DNA of 12,567 nucleotides. Origin: Spirochaetaceae bacterium (GTDB lineage: Bacteria > Spirochaetota > Spirochaetia > Treponematales > Breznakiellaceae). Location: positions 1 through 12,567 of the forward strand of contig JAIRPU010000051.1 in the NCBI GenBank assembly GCA_031256815.1, given 5' to 3'. Shown here piece after piece: positions 6,209 through 12,567 of the stretch (positions within the stretch are counted from its first letter, which is position 1; the number at the start of each line of letters is the position of its first letter). The notes beneath the pieces are model-generated. The model saw only the letters and a list, made by a program, of their open reading frames with translations. It was not told the origin of the DNA and searched no databases. The position numbers and the translations under genes were made by a program.

Positions 6209-7620
6209 AGGCTTTTTGAATTCCAGCTGTTTATAAAATTATTTCCGCGCAATCCGGCGCCAAGCTGAAACGCCATATATTTAAAGTCCAGAACCAATTT
6301 TATATAATTTGTCCATGTTTTTTCAAAATCTTTAACCCCTGCCGAAACCGATAAAATTTTTGGAAAGTTAAGCCGGCTTTCTATTCCCCAGTTGAATATC
6401 TGTTCGTCAAAAACCGTGCCTGTAGAAAATCCTGCTTCCGGCCTTATCAGTAACAAACGGCTGGAAAAAGGCTTTATTATCGTGTAAATACCATAACGAA
6501 CCGGACGTGAAATTCTCCTGCTCAAACCTGAATTGGGAGAAAATCCGGTATTATTCTGCATCTTCATACTCTGGTCATGCGCCGAAACAATAAAATCAAC
6601 GTCAAATTCAAAAGAGCTGCTGTTCATTCCTGCCTGTAAAATTGGAATATGTTCTACAAACGCTCCAATATCCAGCAATGGCCAAAGCGCAAAACGGCCT
6701 TCCAGCGTAATATCAAAACCAATGGAAACGTTATCATTGTTTATCATCCAAAAATTTAAATCGCCGGAACTGTTGCCAAATTCAGCGCTTTGGCTGGCGG
6801 CATCGTAATGCCCTTCAAGATGAATATCGCTTTGCGGAAGATAAAAAATCGGCGTAAATAGCGCAGGCATAATACGAAACCAAAATTTCTTACTTGGTAT
6901 TATTTCGACTCCGGCGCTAAGCGCCGCAAAAGCGCTGCCGGCCGCCGAAATTTCGCCGCGGAGCTGCCCTATTTTTGCCGCAATATCGACGGGCGGGTTT
7001 TTCTGCAATTCCATCAGGTATTTTAATGAATTAAGCGTCCTGTCAGACATATCAAGCCGGAAATTAAGTTCACTTTCAAGCGCTATTTCTACCAAAACGT
7101 GTTCATTTGTCCGGAATCTTACAAACAGTGGCTTTAAAAAATTCTGCGATTCTATATTAAAAGCGCCATTGCCAAGCAAGCCGGAAACATCCAAATTTGA
7201 ATTAAACAAAAATGAGTTTTTGATAAAGTCTGTGTAGGAAAGCCAGTTGTTAGATGCGCCTGCGTCCAGAAAAAGGAATCCGAATTCAAAGCGCTTTTGT
7301 TTTGGAAGTCCGGTTAAAACATCCGCTTCGCGCATTTGTAAAAACACAGGCGTCCTGCCTGCAGACTCTTCTGTGGAAGGCGCGGGATAATCTATTACAA
7401 CTTCTGTTTCCTCTTCATCATCAACTATGTTAATTTCTTCCGCCATTGCGGCGGCAGGCGCTGCAAGGTTTTCGTCCGACAGCACAGCAAGCGGCTTTGC
7501 AGCCTGCCCCTCTGCGGAAACGACTGCCTGTCCTTCTTCTGCGTAAAGATTAAACGCGCCAAACAGACAAAAAATCAGAATCGTTTTTGTTTGTAATTTA
7601 ATCATACTTAAATTATACAA
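6175..7620 (-). CDS. Probable outer-membrane beta-barrel protein, unknown function
   Basis: I cannot assign a named family. The protein (481 residues from the TTG) begins with a signal peptide whose likely cleavage site is LYA/EE (after about residue 27). A low-complexity Ala/Glu-rich, acidic stretch follows to about residue 90. The rest reads like a series of amphipathic strands (RFEFGFLFLDAGA, LFVRFRTNEHVLVEIALE, WFRIMPALFTPIFYL, ILSVSAGVKDF, AFQLGAGLRG) and ends in LWASFGIKVCA, consistent with a treponemal outer-membrane barrel. Two starts are possible. TTG at 7618-7620 has AAAGGA 7 nt upstream and directly abuts the stop of the coiled-coil gene; ATG at 7603-7605 gives a shorter signal peptide but lacks a well-spaced Shine-Dalgarno. 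Either way it is cotranscribed with that gene. Confidence 0.75.
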   Translation of the reverse strand: MYNLSMIKLQTKTILIFCLFGAFNLYAEEGQAVVSAEGQAAKPLAVLSDENLAAPAAAMAEEINIVDDEEETEVVIDYPAPSTEESAGRTPVFLQMREADVLTGLPKQKRFEFGFLFLDAGASNNWLSYTDFIKNSFLFNSNLDVSGLLGNGAFNIESQNFLKPLFVRFRTNEHVLVEIALESELNFRLDMSDRTLNSLKYLMELQKNPPVDIAAKIGQLRGEISAAGSAFAALSAGVEIIPSKKFWFRIMPALFTPIFYLPQSDIHLEGHYDAASQSAEFGNSSGDLNFWMINNDNVSIGFDITLEGRFALWPLLDIGAFVEHIPILQAGMNSSSFEFDVDFIVSAHDQSMKMQNNTGFSPNSGLSRRISRPVRYGIYTIIKPFSSRLLLIRPEAGFSTGTVFDEQIFNWGIESRLNFPKILSVSAGVKDFEKTWTNYIKLVLDFKYMAFQLGAGLRGNNFINSWNSKSLWASFGIKVCA

Positions 7621-10600
7621 CTATTTTTCCTTTGGTGCTACCTCTAAAATAAGCTCGACTGCGGAGATGGGGATTTTTAATGTCCGCGCTATTTCATCCT
7701 TCTTCCAGCCCATGTGGGTAAGACGGGTTATTTCTTCCTTCTGTGCAGGCGTAATTGAGCCGGTTTCCGGCCCTCTTTTTGGTTTTAACAGCTCTCCGAC
7801 AGTATTGGCAAGCGACTTGGCCTCGTTATACAATGTTGTAATGCGCCCTTCAAGGTCGCTAAGCCACTGTCTTGCCTTTTGCATTGTTTCTATACGCTGT
7901 TCAATTTCAACAAGTTTTGTATCCAGGGTGCTTAACTGTTCCGAAGTTTTAATAACCTTTTCGTTTTCGTTTGTAATGTTGTCTATTGCCGTTTTAACTT
8001 CTGCAAGGGTGCCGGAAAGATGGTTGATTGTAGCTTCAAACTGCTTGGCCGTTTTTTCTGATTCCTGCAGAGAGCGGAAGTTTTTATCTATGCCCTCGCT
8101 GGTAGCGTCAAGAATTTGATTTTTCTTTTCGATGCGCTGATACCGTTCTTCGGTTTCGCGCATTGCATCGGAAAGTTTTCTAAATTGCAGCTGAAGTTCC
8201 TGCAGCGAATCGTTATTTGCGGTAAGCATGGAAAGTTTTTCTTCAACAGAAGAGGAGGTTGCAATAAGCTTGCGAAAGTTTTCTTCCATAAGGTCGATTC
8301 TGCGTTGTTCTGTAAGAAAGCGCGTCATCTTTGCGTTTATTTCGTCTTCCATGCGTTTTATTTTTGCTACCTGATTTTCAAGATTGTCAACTTCCGCTTT
8401 TTGCAGCAAAAGCCGTTCAAGGTCATCGCGAAGGTCGTCCATTTCGCGGTTTAAATCGTTCTTTATTTCTATTGTTTTATCTATAACCTTGCTCTGGCGT
8501 ACAAATTCCAAAATTCTTTCTTCCGCGGTGTTTATTGCCTCTTCCAGTTGTTTTGTTTTTTCGTCTGTACCGGAAAGCAGTTCTTCTTTATAATGAATTA
8601 ATTCAGAATGAACAGCGTCTATTGCATTTTTTATTGAAGATATTTTATCTTCGTTTTCGTTTGCCGCCGTCTGTGCGCGCGCGCCGAGCGCCTCTATCTG
8701 CGAGCTGATATTTTCCAGATGTTTTTGCGAATCTTCTATCTGCGAGCGCATTTCGTCCTGTTTTTGTTCAAAAATTTCGGCGGTTTTTTTCTGTTCGTTT
8801 TCTATTTCGCGGCAATGCGTTTTTAGTTTCTCCGCTGTTTCAAGAGAATTTTTGCTCATCTCCATACCAAGCGCGGCAAGCGTACTTTCGCGCAGTTCGC
8901 TAAGCTCTGCCTTGATTTGTTCTTTAACCGAATCAATAGCCTGCGCCGCGCTTTCCATTTGAACACGCGCGCCTTCTTCAATTTCAACTGCCGTATTTTT
9001 TGCGCGTTCCAGTCCTTCAATAAGCGCCGCGTCAAGCTCCTGGGTTTTTTTGCGGAGCCCTTCGCCAAACGCCGCCTCTATGCGCATACATTCAGATTCC
9101 TGATTTTCCGTTATCGTGTTAAAACGGTTGTTAAGGTTATCGCGCCATTCTGTAAAACGGTTTTCTATGCTCTCGCTGCGTTTTGAAAGATTTATCTGAA
9201 AGTCGTCTTCAAAAAGCCGGAGCCGTTCCGCGCTGCGTTCGTAAGCGTCTTTTTTTATTTTTTCTATTTCGCTTTCTATTTCGCGCACTTTGGAATACAG
9301 CGTTTCTATGGAAGCATTAAAACCGGCGCTAAGCCTTTCGCCTAAATTTTGCGCTTCTTCTTCTGATGCGGCAATTTGTTTTTTTATGTTATCGGCGCTG
9401 CTTTCGAGCTGCAAACGCAGTTCGGCGTCCATTGAACGCGCGGTATCGTTATGCTCTTTAATATATTTTTTAAATTCTTCTTCAGAATTTTTATATTCTT
9501 CAAATTGTTCATTTGCGGTACGAAGCGCGTTTTCTTTTGCCGTTTTTGAAAGATCGCTTATTTCTTCTTCCAGACGGGCAAGCTCAACTGTTATTCTGGA
9601 ACGGTATGCTTCAAGTTCTTTTTCGCTTTCTTCGGTATATTCGCCTGCTTTATCTTTAATTTGCTGAACATCGTCTGCCGCGCCGCGCATCTCATCAAAA
9701 GCGCGCCGCAAATTTAAAAGTTCTTCTTCAACATTATTTTTAATTTCAAAAACCTGTCCTTCTGCAAACTCGCGTAAAACGCGCATACTTTCTTCTATTC
9801 CGTTTTTTATAGCTGAGGCGCGTTCTTCATTTTGATTTTTTAATTCAGAATAAATTTCTTCTTCAATCCGGCCTGCGCGTTCACCGGCGCGGCTTGCCGC
9901 ATCTTTTAATAAACTGTTTATTTTTTGTGTGCTTTGTTCAATTTTGGAAGAGAGTTCGCCTTCCGCCGCCAAAATTTTCTGATTTGCAAGACGGGCTTTT
10001 TCTTCGATTACAGATTCGGCTTGGCGTATTATTTCAGACAATCTGGTTTCTACGGCTTCTATTTGTTTTAACTGTGAGTTAAAGTCCGCTTCAAATTGAT
10101 TCTTTTGAGTTTCTATTAACTCTTTAAACTGCGATTCGCTTTGGCGCACCGTTCCTGCCAGCTCGTCTTTCAGCGCTTCAACCTGCGCTTCGTTTTGGCT
10201 CATTGCTGCGGTCAATTCGTCTTTTAACGTTTCTATTTGCCCTGTCTGCGAATTAATTTCCGTTTCAAATTCATTTTTTTGAGTTTCTATTAGTTCTTTA
10301 AACTGCGATTCGCTTTGCCCCAGCGCGTCTTTCAATTCGTTTTTTAACGCTTCCACCTGCGCTTCGTTTTGGTTCATTGCTTCGGTTAATTTGCCGTTTA
10401 ACGCATCTATTTGTTTTATCTGCGAATTAATTTCTGCTTCAAATTGATTCTTTTGAGTTTCTGACAGCTCTTTAAATTGAGCCCCGTTTTGCAGCACCGA
10501 TTTTGAAAGCTCATCTTTTAGCGCGTCTATTTGTTTTACCTGTAAATCAATTTCTGCTTCAAATTGATTCTTTTGAGTTTCTATTAACTTTTTAAACTGC

Positions 10601-11922
10601 GATTCGCTTTGCCCAAGCGCGTCTTTCAGTTCATTTTTTAACGCTTCAACCTGCGCTTCGTTTTGGTTCATTGCTCCGGTCAATTCGTCTTTTAACGCTT
10701 CTATTTGCCCTATTTGCAAATTAATTCCTGTTTCAAATTCATCTTTTTTATTTTCTGCAAGCTCTTTAATCTGCGCTTCGCTTTGAAGCACCGATTTTGA
10801 AAGCTCATCTTTTAGAGCGTCTATTTGTTTTATCTGCGAATTAAAATCTGTTTGAAATTCATTTTTTTGATTTTTTGCAAGCTCTTTAATTTGCGCTTCA
10901 CTTTGAAGTACCGATTTTGAAAGCTCATCTTTTAGAGTTTCTATTTGTTTTATCTGCGAATTAAAATCTGATTGAAATTCATCTTTTTGATTTTCCGCAA
11001 GCTCTTTAAATTGCGCTTCGCTCTGGAGCATTGATTTTGAAAGTTCATCTTTTAGAGTTTCTATTTGTTTTATCTGCGAATTAAAATCTGTTTGAAATTC
11101 ATCTTTTTGATTTTCCGCCAGCTCTTTAAATTGCGCTTCGCTCTGGAGCATTGATTTTGAAAGTTCATCTTTTAGCGCATCTATTTGTTTTAACTGCGAA
11201 TTAAGTTCTGTTTCAAATTCATCTTTTTGATTGTTTACAAGAGTTTCAAAATCTCTTTGCTGGGCAGAACTAAGCTCTTCCATTTTTTGGCGTCCGCAGT
11301 CCAGCGAAAATTCAAATTTTGATTCAAGCTCTTTTTGTAAATTGTTCATTGTGCTTATCGCATCTTTTGAGTTTTTTTCCACCAAAGAGTCTGTTTCTTT
11401 TAATTTTTCCGTTAGAGTCTCAAAACTTTTTTTTGCGCCGGTTAAATTAAACGCAATGCTGTCGATAAACTCTCCTTCGTGCGCAATACGTTTTAGGTTG
11501 TCTTCTACACGGCTTGTCATAAGCGAAAGTTCGTTTAGCTTTTGGCCATAATCGTTTAAACGGCTGTTAAGTTCGTCAATGGAGCTTTTTTGTTCATTGC
11601 AGTCTTCAAGCGCCTTTTGCAGATTGCCAAGCAATGCCTTTGCGGCAGTTTTTTCGGCGGCAAGTACCGCGCCGTAATTTGTAATTTCGTTCTTTTTTTT
11701 GTCTATATACTGCGAAAGTTCTTCTTTTAGCCGTTCTTCAAATTGCCTGCCATAGTTTGCCGCCGCTTTTAAATTACGGTTATGTTTATCGCTTAACCTG
11801 AACGCGGCAAGCGCTGCGGCGACAATAAACATTGTAACGAGACTGGCGGCTAAAGAAAACTCCATTTGACGGTATCGTATCAGAAAAATTTTATAAAATA
11901 AAGCCACTGAACTTGAAAACAT
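7621..11922 (-). CDS. Giant membrane-anchored coiled-coil protein (SpiroCoCo type)
   Basis: This 1,433-residue protein has one N-terminal transmembrane segment (about residues 22-42, SLAASLVTMFIVAAALAAF), a basic stretch DKHNRNLK, and then almost unbroken coiled coil to about residue 1380. The layout and the C-terminal tail match the spirochaete-specific SpiroCoCo family, whose function is unknown. Residues 242-615 are tandem repeats of 40 or 58 residues. The tail (about 1398-1433, ITRLTHMGWKKDEIARTL followed by KIPISAVELILEV) has the look of a small helix-turn-helix. The rod is predicted to be cytoplasmic, since the lysine/arginine-rich flank lies on its side of the anchor. Two starts are possible: ATG at 11920-11922, or ATG at 11863-11865, which puts the anchor right at the N-terminus as is usual for such proteins. 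Neither has a clear Shine-Dalgarno. It is the first gene of a unit with the barrel and SEDS genes. Confidence 0.88.
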   Translation of the reverse strand: MFSSSVALFYKIFLIRYRQMEFSLAASLVTMFIVAAALAAFRLSDKHNRNLKAAANYGRQFEERLKEELSQYIDKKKNEITNYGAVLAAEKTAAKALLGNLQKALEDCNEQKSSIDELNSRLNDYGQKLNELSLMTSRVEDNLKRIAHEGEFIDSIAFNLTGAKKSFETLTEKLKETDSLVEKNSKDAISTMNNLQKELESKFEFSLDCGRQKMEELSSAQQRDFETLVNNQKDEFETELNSQLKQIDALKDELSKSMLQSEAQFKELAENQKDEFQTDFNSQIKQIETLKDELSKSMLQSEAQFKELAENQKDEFQSDFNSQIKQIETLKDELSKSVLQSEAQIKELAKNQKNEFQTDFNSQIKQIDALKDELSKSVLQSEAQIKELAENKKDEFETGINLQIGQIEALKDELTGAMNQNEAQVEALKNELKDALGQSESQFKKLIETQKNQFEAEIDLQVKQIDALKDELSKSVLQNGAQFKELSETQKNQFEAEINSQIKQIDALNGKLTEAMNQNEAQVEALKNELKDALGQSESQFKELIETQKNEFETEINSQTGQIETLKDELTAAMSQNEAQVEALKDELAGTVRQSESQFKELIETQKNQFEADFNSQLKQIEAVETRLSEIIRQAESVIEEKARLANQKILAAEGELSSKIEQSTQKINSLLKDAASRAGERAGRIEEEIYSELKNQNEERASAIKNGIEESMRVLREFAEGQVFEIKNNVEEELLNLRRAFDEMRGAADDVQQIKDKAGEYTEESEKELEAYRSRITVELARLEEEISDLSKTAKENALRTANEQFEEYKNSEEEFKKYIKEHNDTARSMDAELRLQLESSADNIKKQIAASEEEAQNLGERLSAGFNASIETLYSKVREIESEIEKIKKDAYERSAERLRLFEDDFQINLSKRSESIENRFTEWRDNLNNRFNTITENQESECMRIEAAFGEGLRKKTQELDAALIEGLERAKNTAVEIEEGARVQMESAAQAIDSVKEQIKAELSELRESTLAALGMEMSKNSLETAEKLKTHCREIENEQKKTAEIFEQKQDEMRSQIEDSQKHLENISSQIEALGARAQTAANENEDKISSIKNAIDAVHSELIHYKEELLSGTDEKTKQLEEAINTAEERILEFVRQSKVIDKTIEIKNDLNREMDDLRDDLERLLLQKAEVDNLENQVAKIKRMEDEINAKMTRFLTEQRRIDLMEENFRKLIATSSSVEEKLSMLTANNDSLQELQLQFRKLSDAMRETEERYQRIEKKNQILDATSEGIDKNFRSLQESEKTAKQFEATINHLSGTLAEVKTAIDNITNENEKVIKTSEQLSTLDTKLVEIEQRIETMQKARQWLSDLEGRITTLYNEAKSLANTVGELLKPKRGPETGSITPAQKEEITRLTHMGWKKDEIARTLKIPISAVELILEVAPKEK
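10078..11199 (-). repeat. Tandem 120-bp and 174-bp coding repeats in the coiled-coil gene
   Basis: Eight units encode residues 242-615. Units 1-4 and 6 are 40 residues (120 bp), and units 5, 7 and 8 are 58 residues (174 bp), the latter with an extra 18-residue block around EAQVEALKNELKDALGQS. A core such as SQIKQIDALKDELSKS recurs, followed by QSEAQFKELAENQK. Neighbouring 120-bp units (for example 10980-11100 and 11100-11220) are almost identical in DNA, pointing to recent duplication or gene conversion. Unit number could vary between strains without breaking the frame. Confidence 0.9.
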
Positions 11923-11943
11923 TTCGATATTTTAGTATATATT
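11913..11943 (+). promoter_or_regulatory. Possible promoter of the lipoprotein gene
   Basis: TTGAAA (11913-11918) is followed 17 nt later by TATATA (11936-11941), or 19 nt later by TATATT (11938-11943). Transcription would begin near 11950, at the foot of the inverted repeat at 11948-11973, leaving a leader of about 115 nt. The minus strand reads TATACT over 11934-11939, so a divergent promoter for the coiled-coil gene may share this AT-rich core; its -35 box is weak. Confidence 0.4.
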
Positions 11944-11947
11944 GTAC

Positions 11948-11973
11948 TACACAGGGTTAAGGTGCCCTGTGTA
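11948..11973. promoter_or_regulatory. 9-bp perfect inverted repeat between divergent genes
   Basis: TACACAGGG (11948-11956) and CCCTGTGTA (11965-11973) are exact complements around an 8-nt loop. The repeat sits just downstream of the proposed lipoprotein promoter and upstream of the coiled-coil gene. It could be an operator for both or the first hairpin of the lipoprotein leader. No T-run follows on either strand, so it is probably not a terminator. Confidence 0.5.
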
Positions 11974-11983
11974 AAAATATGGC

Positions 11984-12033
11984 GGCGAAGCAGAGGTTTT
12001 GATTCGCGGCGGTTTGTCCGCCGGAGCTTGCCC
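11984..12033 (+). promoter_or_regulatory. Structured 5' leader of the lipoprotein mRNA
   Basis: CGGCGG (12007-12012) pairs with CCGCCG (12018-12023) around a TTTGT loop. GGCGAAGC (11984-11991) could pair with GCTTGCCC (12026-12033), six of eight positions matched, to enclose that hairpin. The structure ends about 20 nt before the ribosome binding site. It matches no riboswitch class that I recognise. Confidence 0.3.
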
Positions 12034-12053
12034 TGTAAGCCGTTAAATACTTA

Positions 12054-12058
12054 AGGAG
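12054..12058 (+). promoter_or_regulatory. Ribosome binding site of the lipoprotein gene
   Basis: AGGAG, within TTAAGGAGAC, lies 6 nt before the ATG at 12065. It fixes the start upstream of the C-tract, so translation must pass through the homopolymer. The in-frame ATGs after the tract (12113 and 12125) have no comparable site. Confidence 0.8.
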
Positions 12059-12064
12059 ACTATT

Positions 12065-12567
12065 ATGAAAGAAACAAAAGGCCTTATCCCCCCCCCCCCC
12101 GTAAACTTCGGAATGAGGGTTGGGATGCGCTTGGGCAGCGCGTTAATCGTAACGGCGTTTGCCGTTTTAACAGCAGCTGGTTTTGCAGCCTGTAAAGTAA
12201 CAGGCGACAGCTCAGGCGGAGGCAAAGCGGGCTTTCCAAGCCTTACAAGCACCGGAATCCCCTATCTTTCCAAACTTGTGATTTCGCCCGATTCAGGCGG
12301 AAAGCCGCTTGAACTTTCGCCTGCGTTCGACTCAAACATACTGCTTTACGAAACAGACCTTGCGAGTTATGAAGCGCTGATTGGCAGCAGCGTTCAGGGC
12401 GATGATTTTAACATTGAGGCTGAAGTTCCGCCGGAACATCAGAGCGGCCAGAACGTGTGGAACATAAGCTACCCCGGCGGCCAAAATACCGTTCAAACGA
12501 TAACCGGCGGGCAGGCTGTGGTTTATGTAGGAGACGGCAATATTACAACCACATATATAGTCTCCTT
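12065..12567 (+). CDS. Phase-variable lipoprotein with cadherin-like beta-sandwich (3' end outside window)
   Basis: The reading frame runs from ATG 12065 to the window edge (167 codons) without a stop. After a short N-terminal extension containing PPPP (residues 9-12) comes an export signal: MRVGMRLG (17-24), a hydrophobic core, and FAAC (40-43). That is a relaxed spirochaete-style lipobox with C43 as the lipidated cysteine. A Gly/Ser linker follows. From about residue 68, LSKLVIS, then LELSPAFDSNILLYETDL, fits the cadherin-like beta-sandwich pattern (PF12733), a fold common in bacterial surface proteins. An outer-membrane or surface location is inferred. The 13-C run at codons 8-12 makes expression prone to slipped-strand switching, and this sequence is the in-frame form. 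The gene diverges from the coiled-coil gene. Its binding partner and full length are unknown. Confidence 0.8.
   Translation, partial: MKETKGLIPPPPVNFGMRVGMRLGSALIVTAFAVLTAAGFAACKVTGDSSGGGKAGFPSLTSTGIPYLSKLVISPDSGGKPLELSPAFDSNILLYETDLASYEALIGSSVQGDDFNIEAEVPPEHQSGQNVWNISYPGGQNTVQTITGGQAVVYVGDGNITTTYIVS
12088..12100 (+). repeat. Poly-C tract of 13 inside the lipoprotein coding region
   Basis: Thirteen consecutive C bases span the third base of codon 8 through codon 12. It is by far the longest G/C homopolymer in the window. With 12 C the frame reads CCG then TAA at once, giving a 12-residue peptide. With 14 C it ends at the TAA at 12193-12195, giving 43 residues. Tracts of this length are known to slip in other phase-variable bacterial genes. 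The stated length could also be affected by sequencing error. Confidence 0.92.

Noticed and set aside
7667..9667. Several plus-strand open frames (for example 8116-8454 and 9290-9667)
   Set aside because: All are antisense shadows of the coiled-coil gene; low stop density comes from its Glu/Lys/Leu-rich codons, and none has a convincing start signal.
10078..11199. CRISPR-like array
   Set aside because: The 120/174-bp periodicity is coding, continuous in one frame, with no spacers; it is a protein repeat.
12043..12252. Minus-strand open frame across the lipoprotein start
   Set aside because: It would read the C-tract as glycines and antisense to a plus-strand frame with a strong ribosome binding site, signal peptide and beta-sandwich motif.

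Overview
The window most likely comes from a treponeme or a close relative within the Spirochaetota. The main evidence is a 1,433-residue membrane-anchored coiled-coil protein of the SpiroCoCo type. Supporting signs are a treponeme-like beta-barrel protein, a lipoprotein with a relaxed lipobox and a cadherin-like beta-sandwich, and moderate GC content with GC-rich palindromic intergenic DNA. The species cannot be named from the sequence alone.

Layout. Positions 1-350 hold a GC-rich island of direct repeats and hairpins with no convincing gene; 350-519 is an AT-rich upstream region. Four plus-strand genes follow: an RqcH/NFACT ribosome quality-control protein (520-2070), a small ComFB-family protein (2122-2418), an unrecognised secreted protein (2589-3047) and, 1 nt later, a DHH/DHHA1 phosphoesterase of the NrnA type (3049-4026). 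Cysteine synthase (4031-4951, minus) converges on it with a 4-nt gap and has its own strong-looking promoter. Upstream on the minus strand is a tight three-gene unit read in the order SpiroCoCo protein (7621-11922), beta-barrel-like envelope protein (6175-7620), then an FtsW/RodA-type SEDS glycosyltransferase (5075-6208). There are no intergenic bases at the first junction and a 10 to 34-nt overlap at the second. Diverging from it, a lipoprotein gene starts at 12065 and runs off the window end.

Most striking feature. The lipoprotein gene carries a run of 13 cytosines at codons 8-12, just before the hydrophobic export signal. The 13-C form is in frame. Loss of one C gives an immediate stop, and gain of one gives a stop after 43 codons. 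This is a textbook arrangement for ON/OFF phase variation of a surface protein.

How the genes may work together. The SpiroCoCo/barrel/SEDS unit joins an inner-membrane-anchored rod, a probable outer-membrane protein and a septal-type peptidoglycan polymerase, which suggests a shared role in envelope growth or division (inference). ComFB proteins have been linked to cyclic-dinucleotide binding and NrnA enzymes degrade linear dinucleotides, so their proximity may be meaningful (weaker inference). RqcH and CysK are housekeeping functions. No tRNA, rRNA, CRISPR array, transposase or phage gene is visible.
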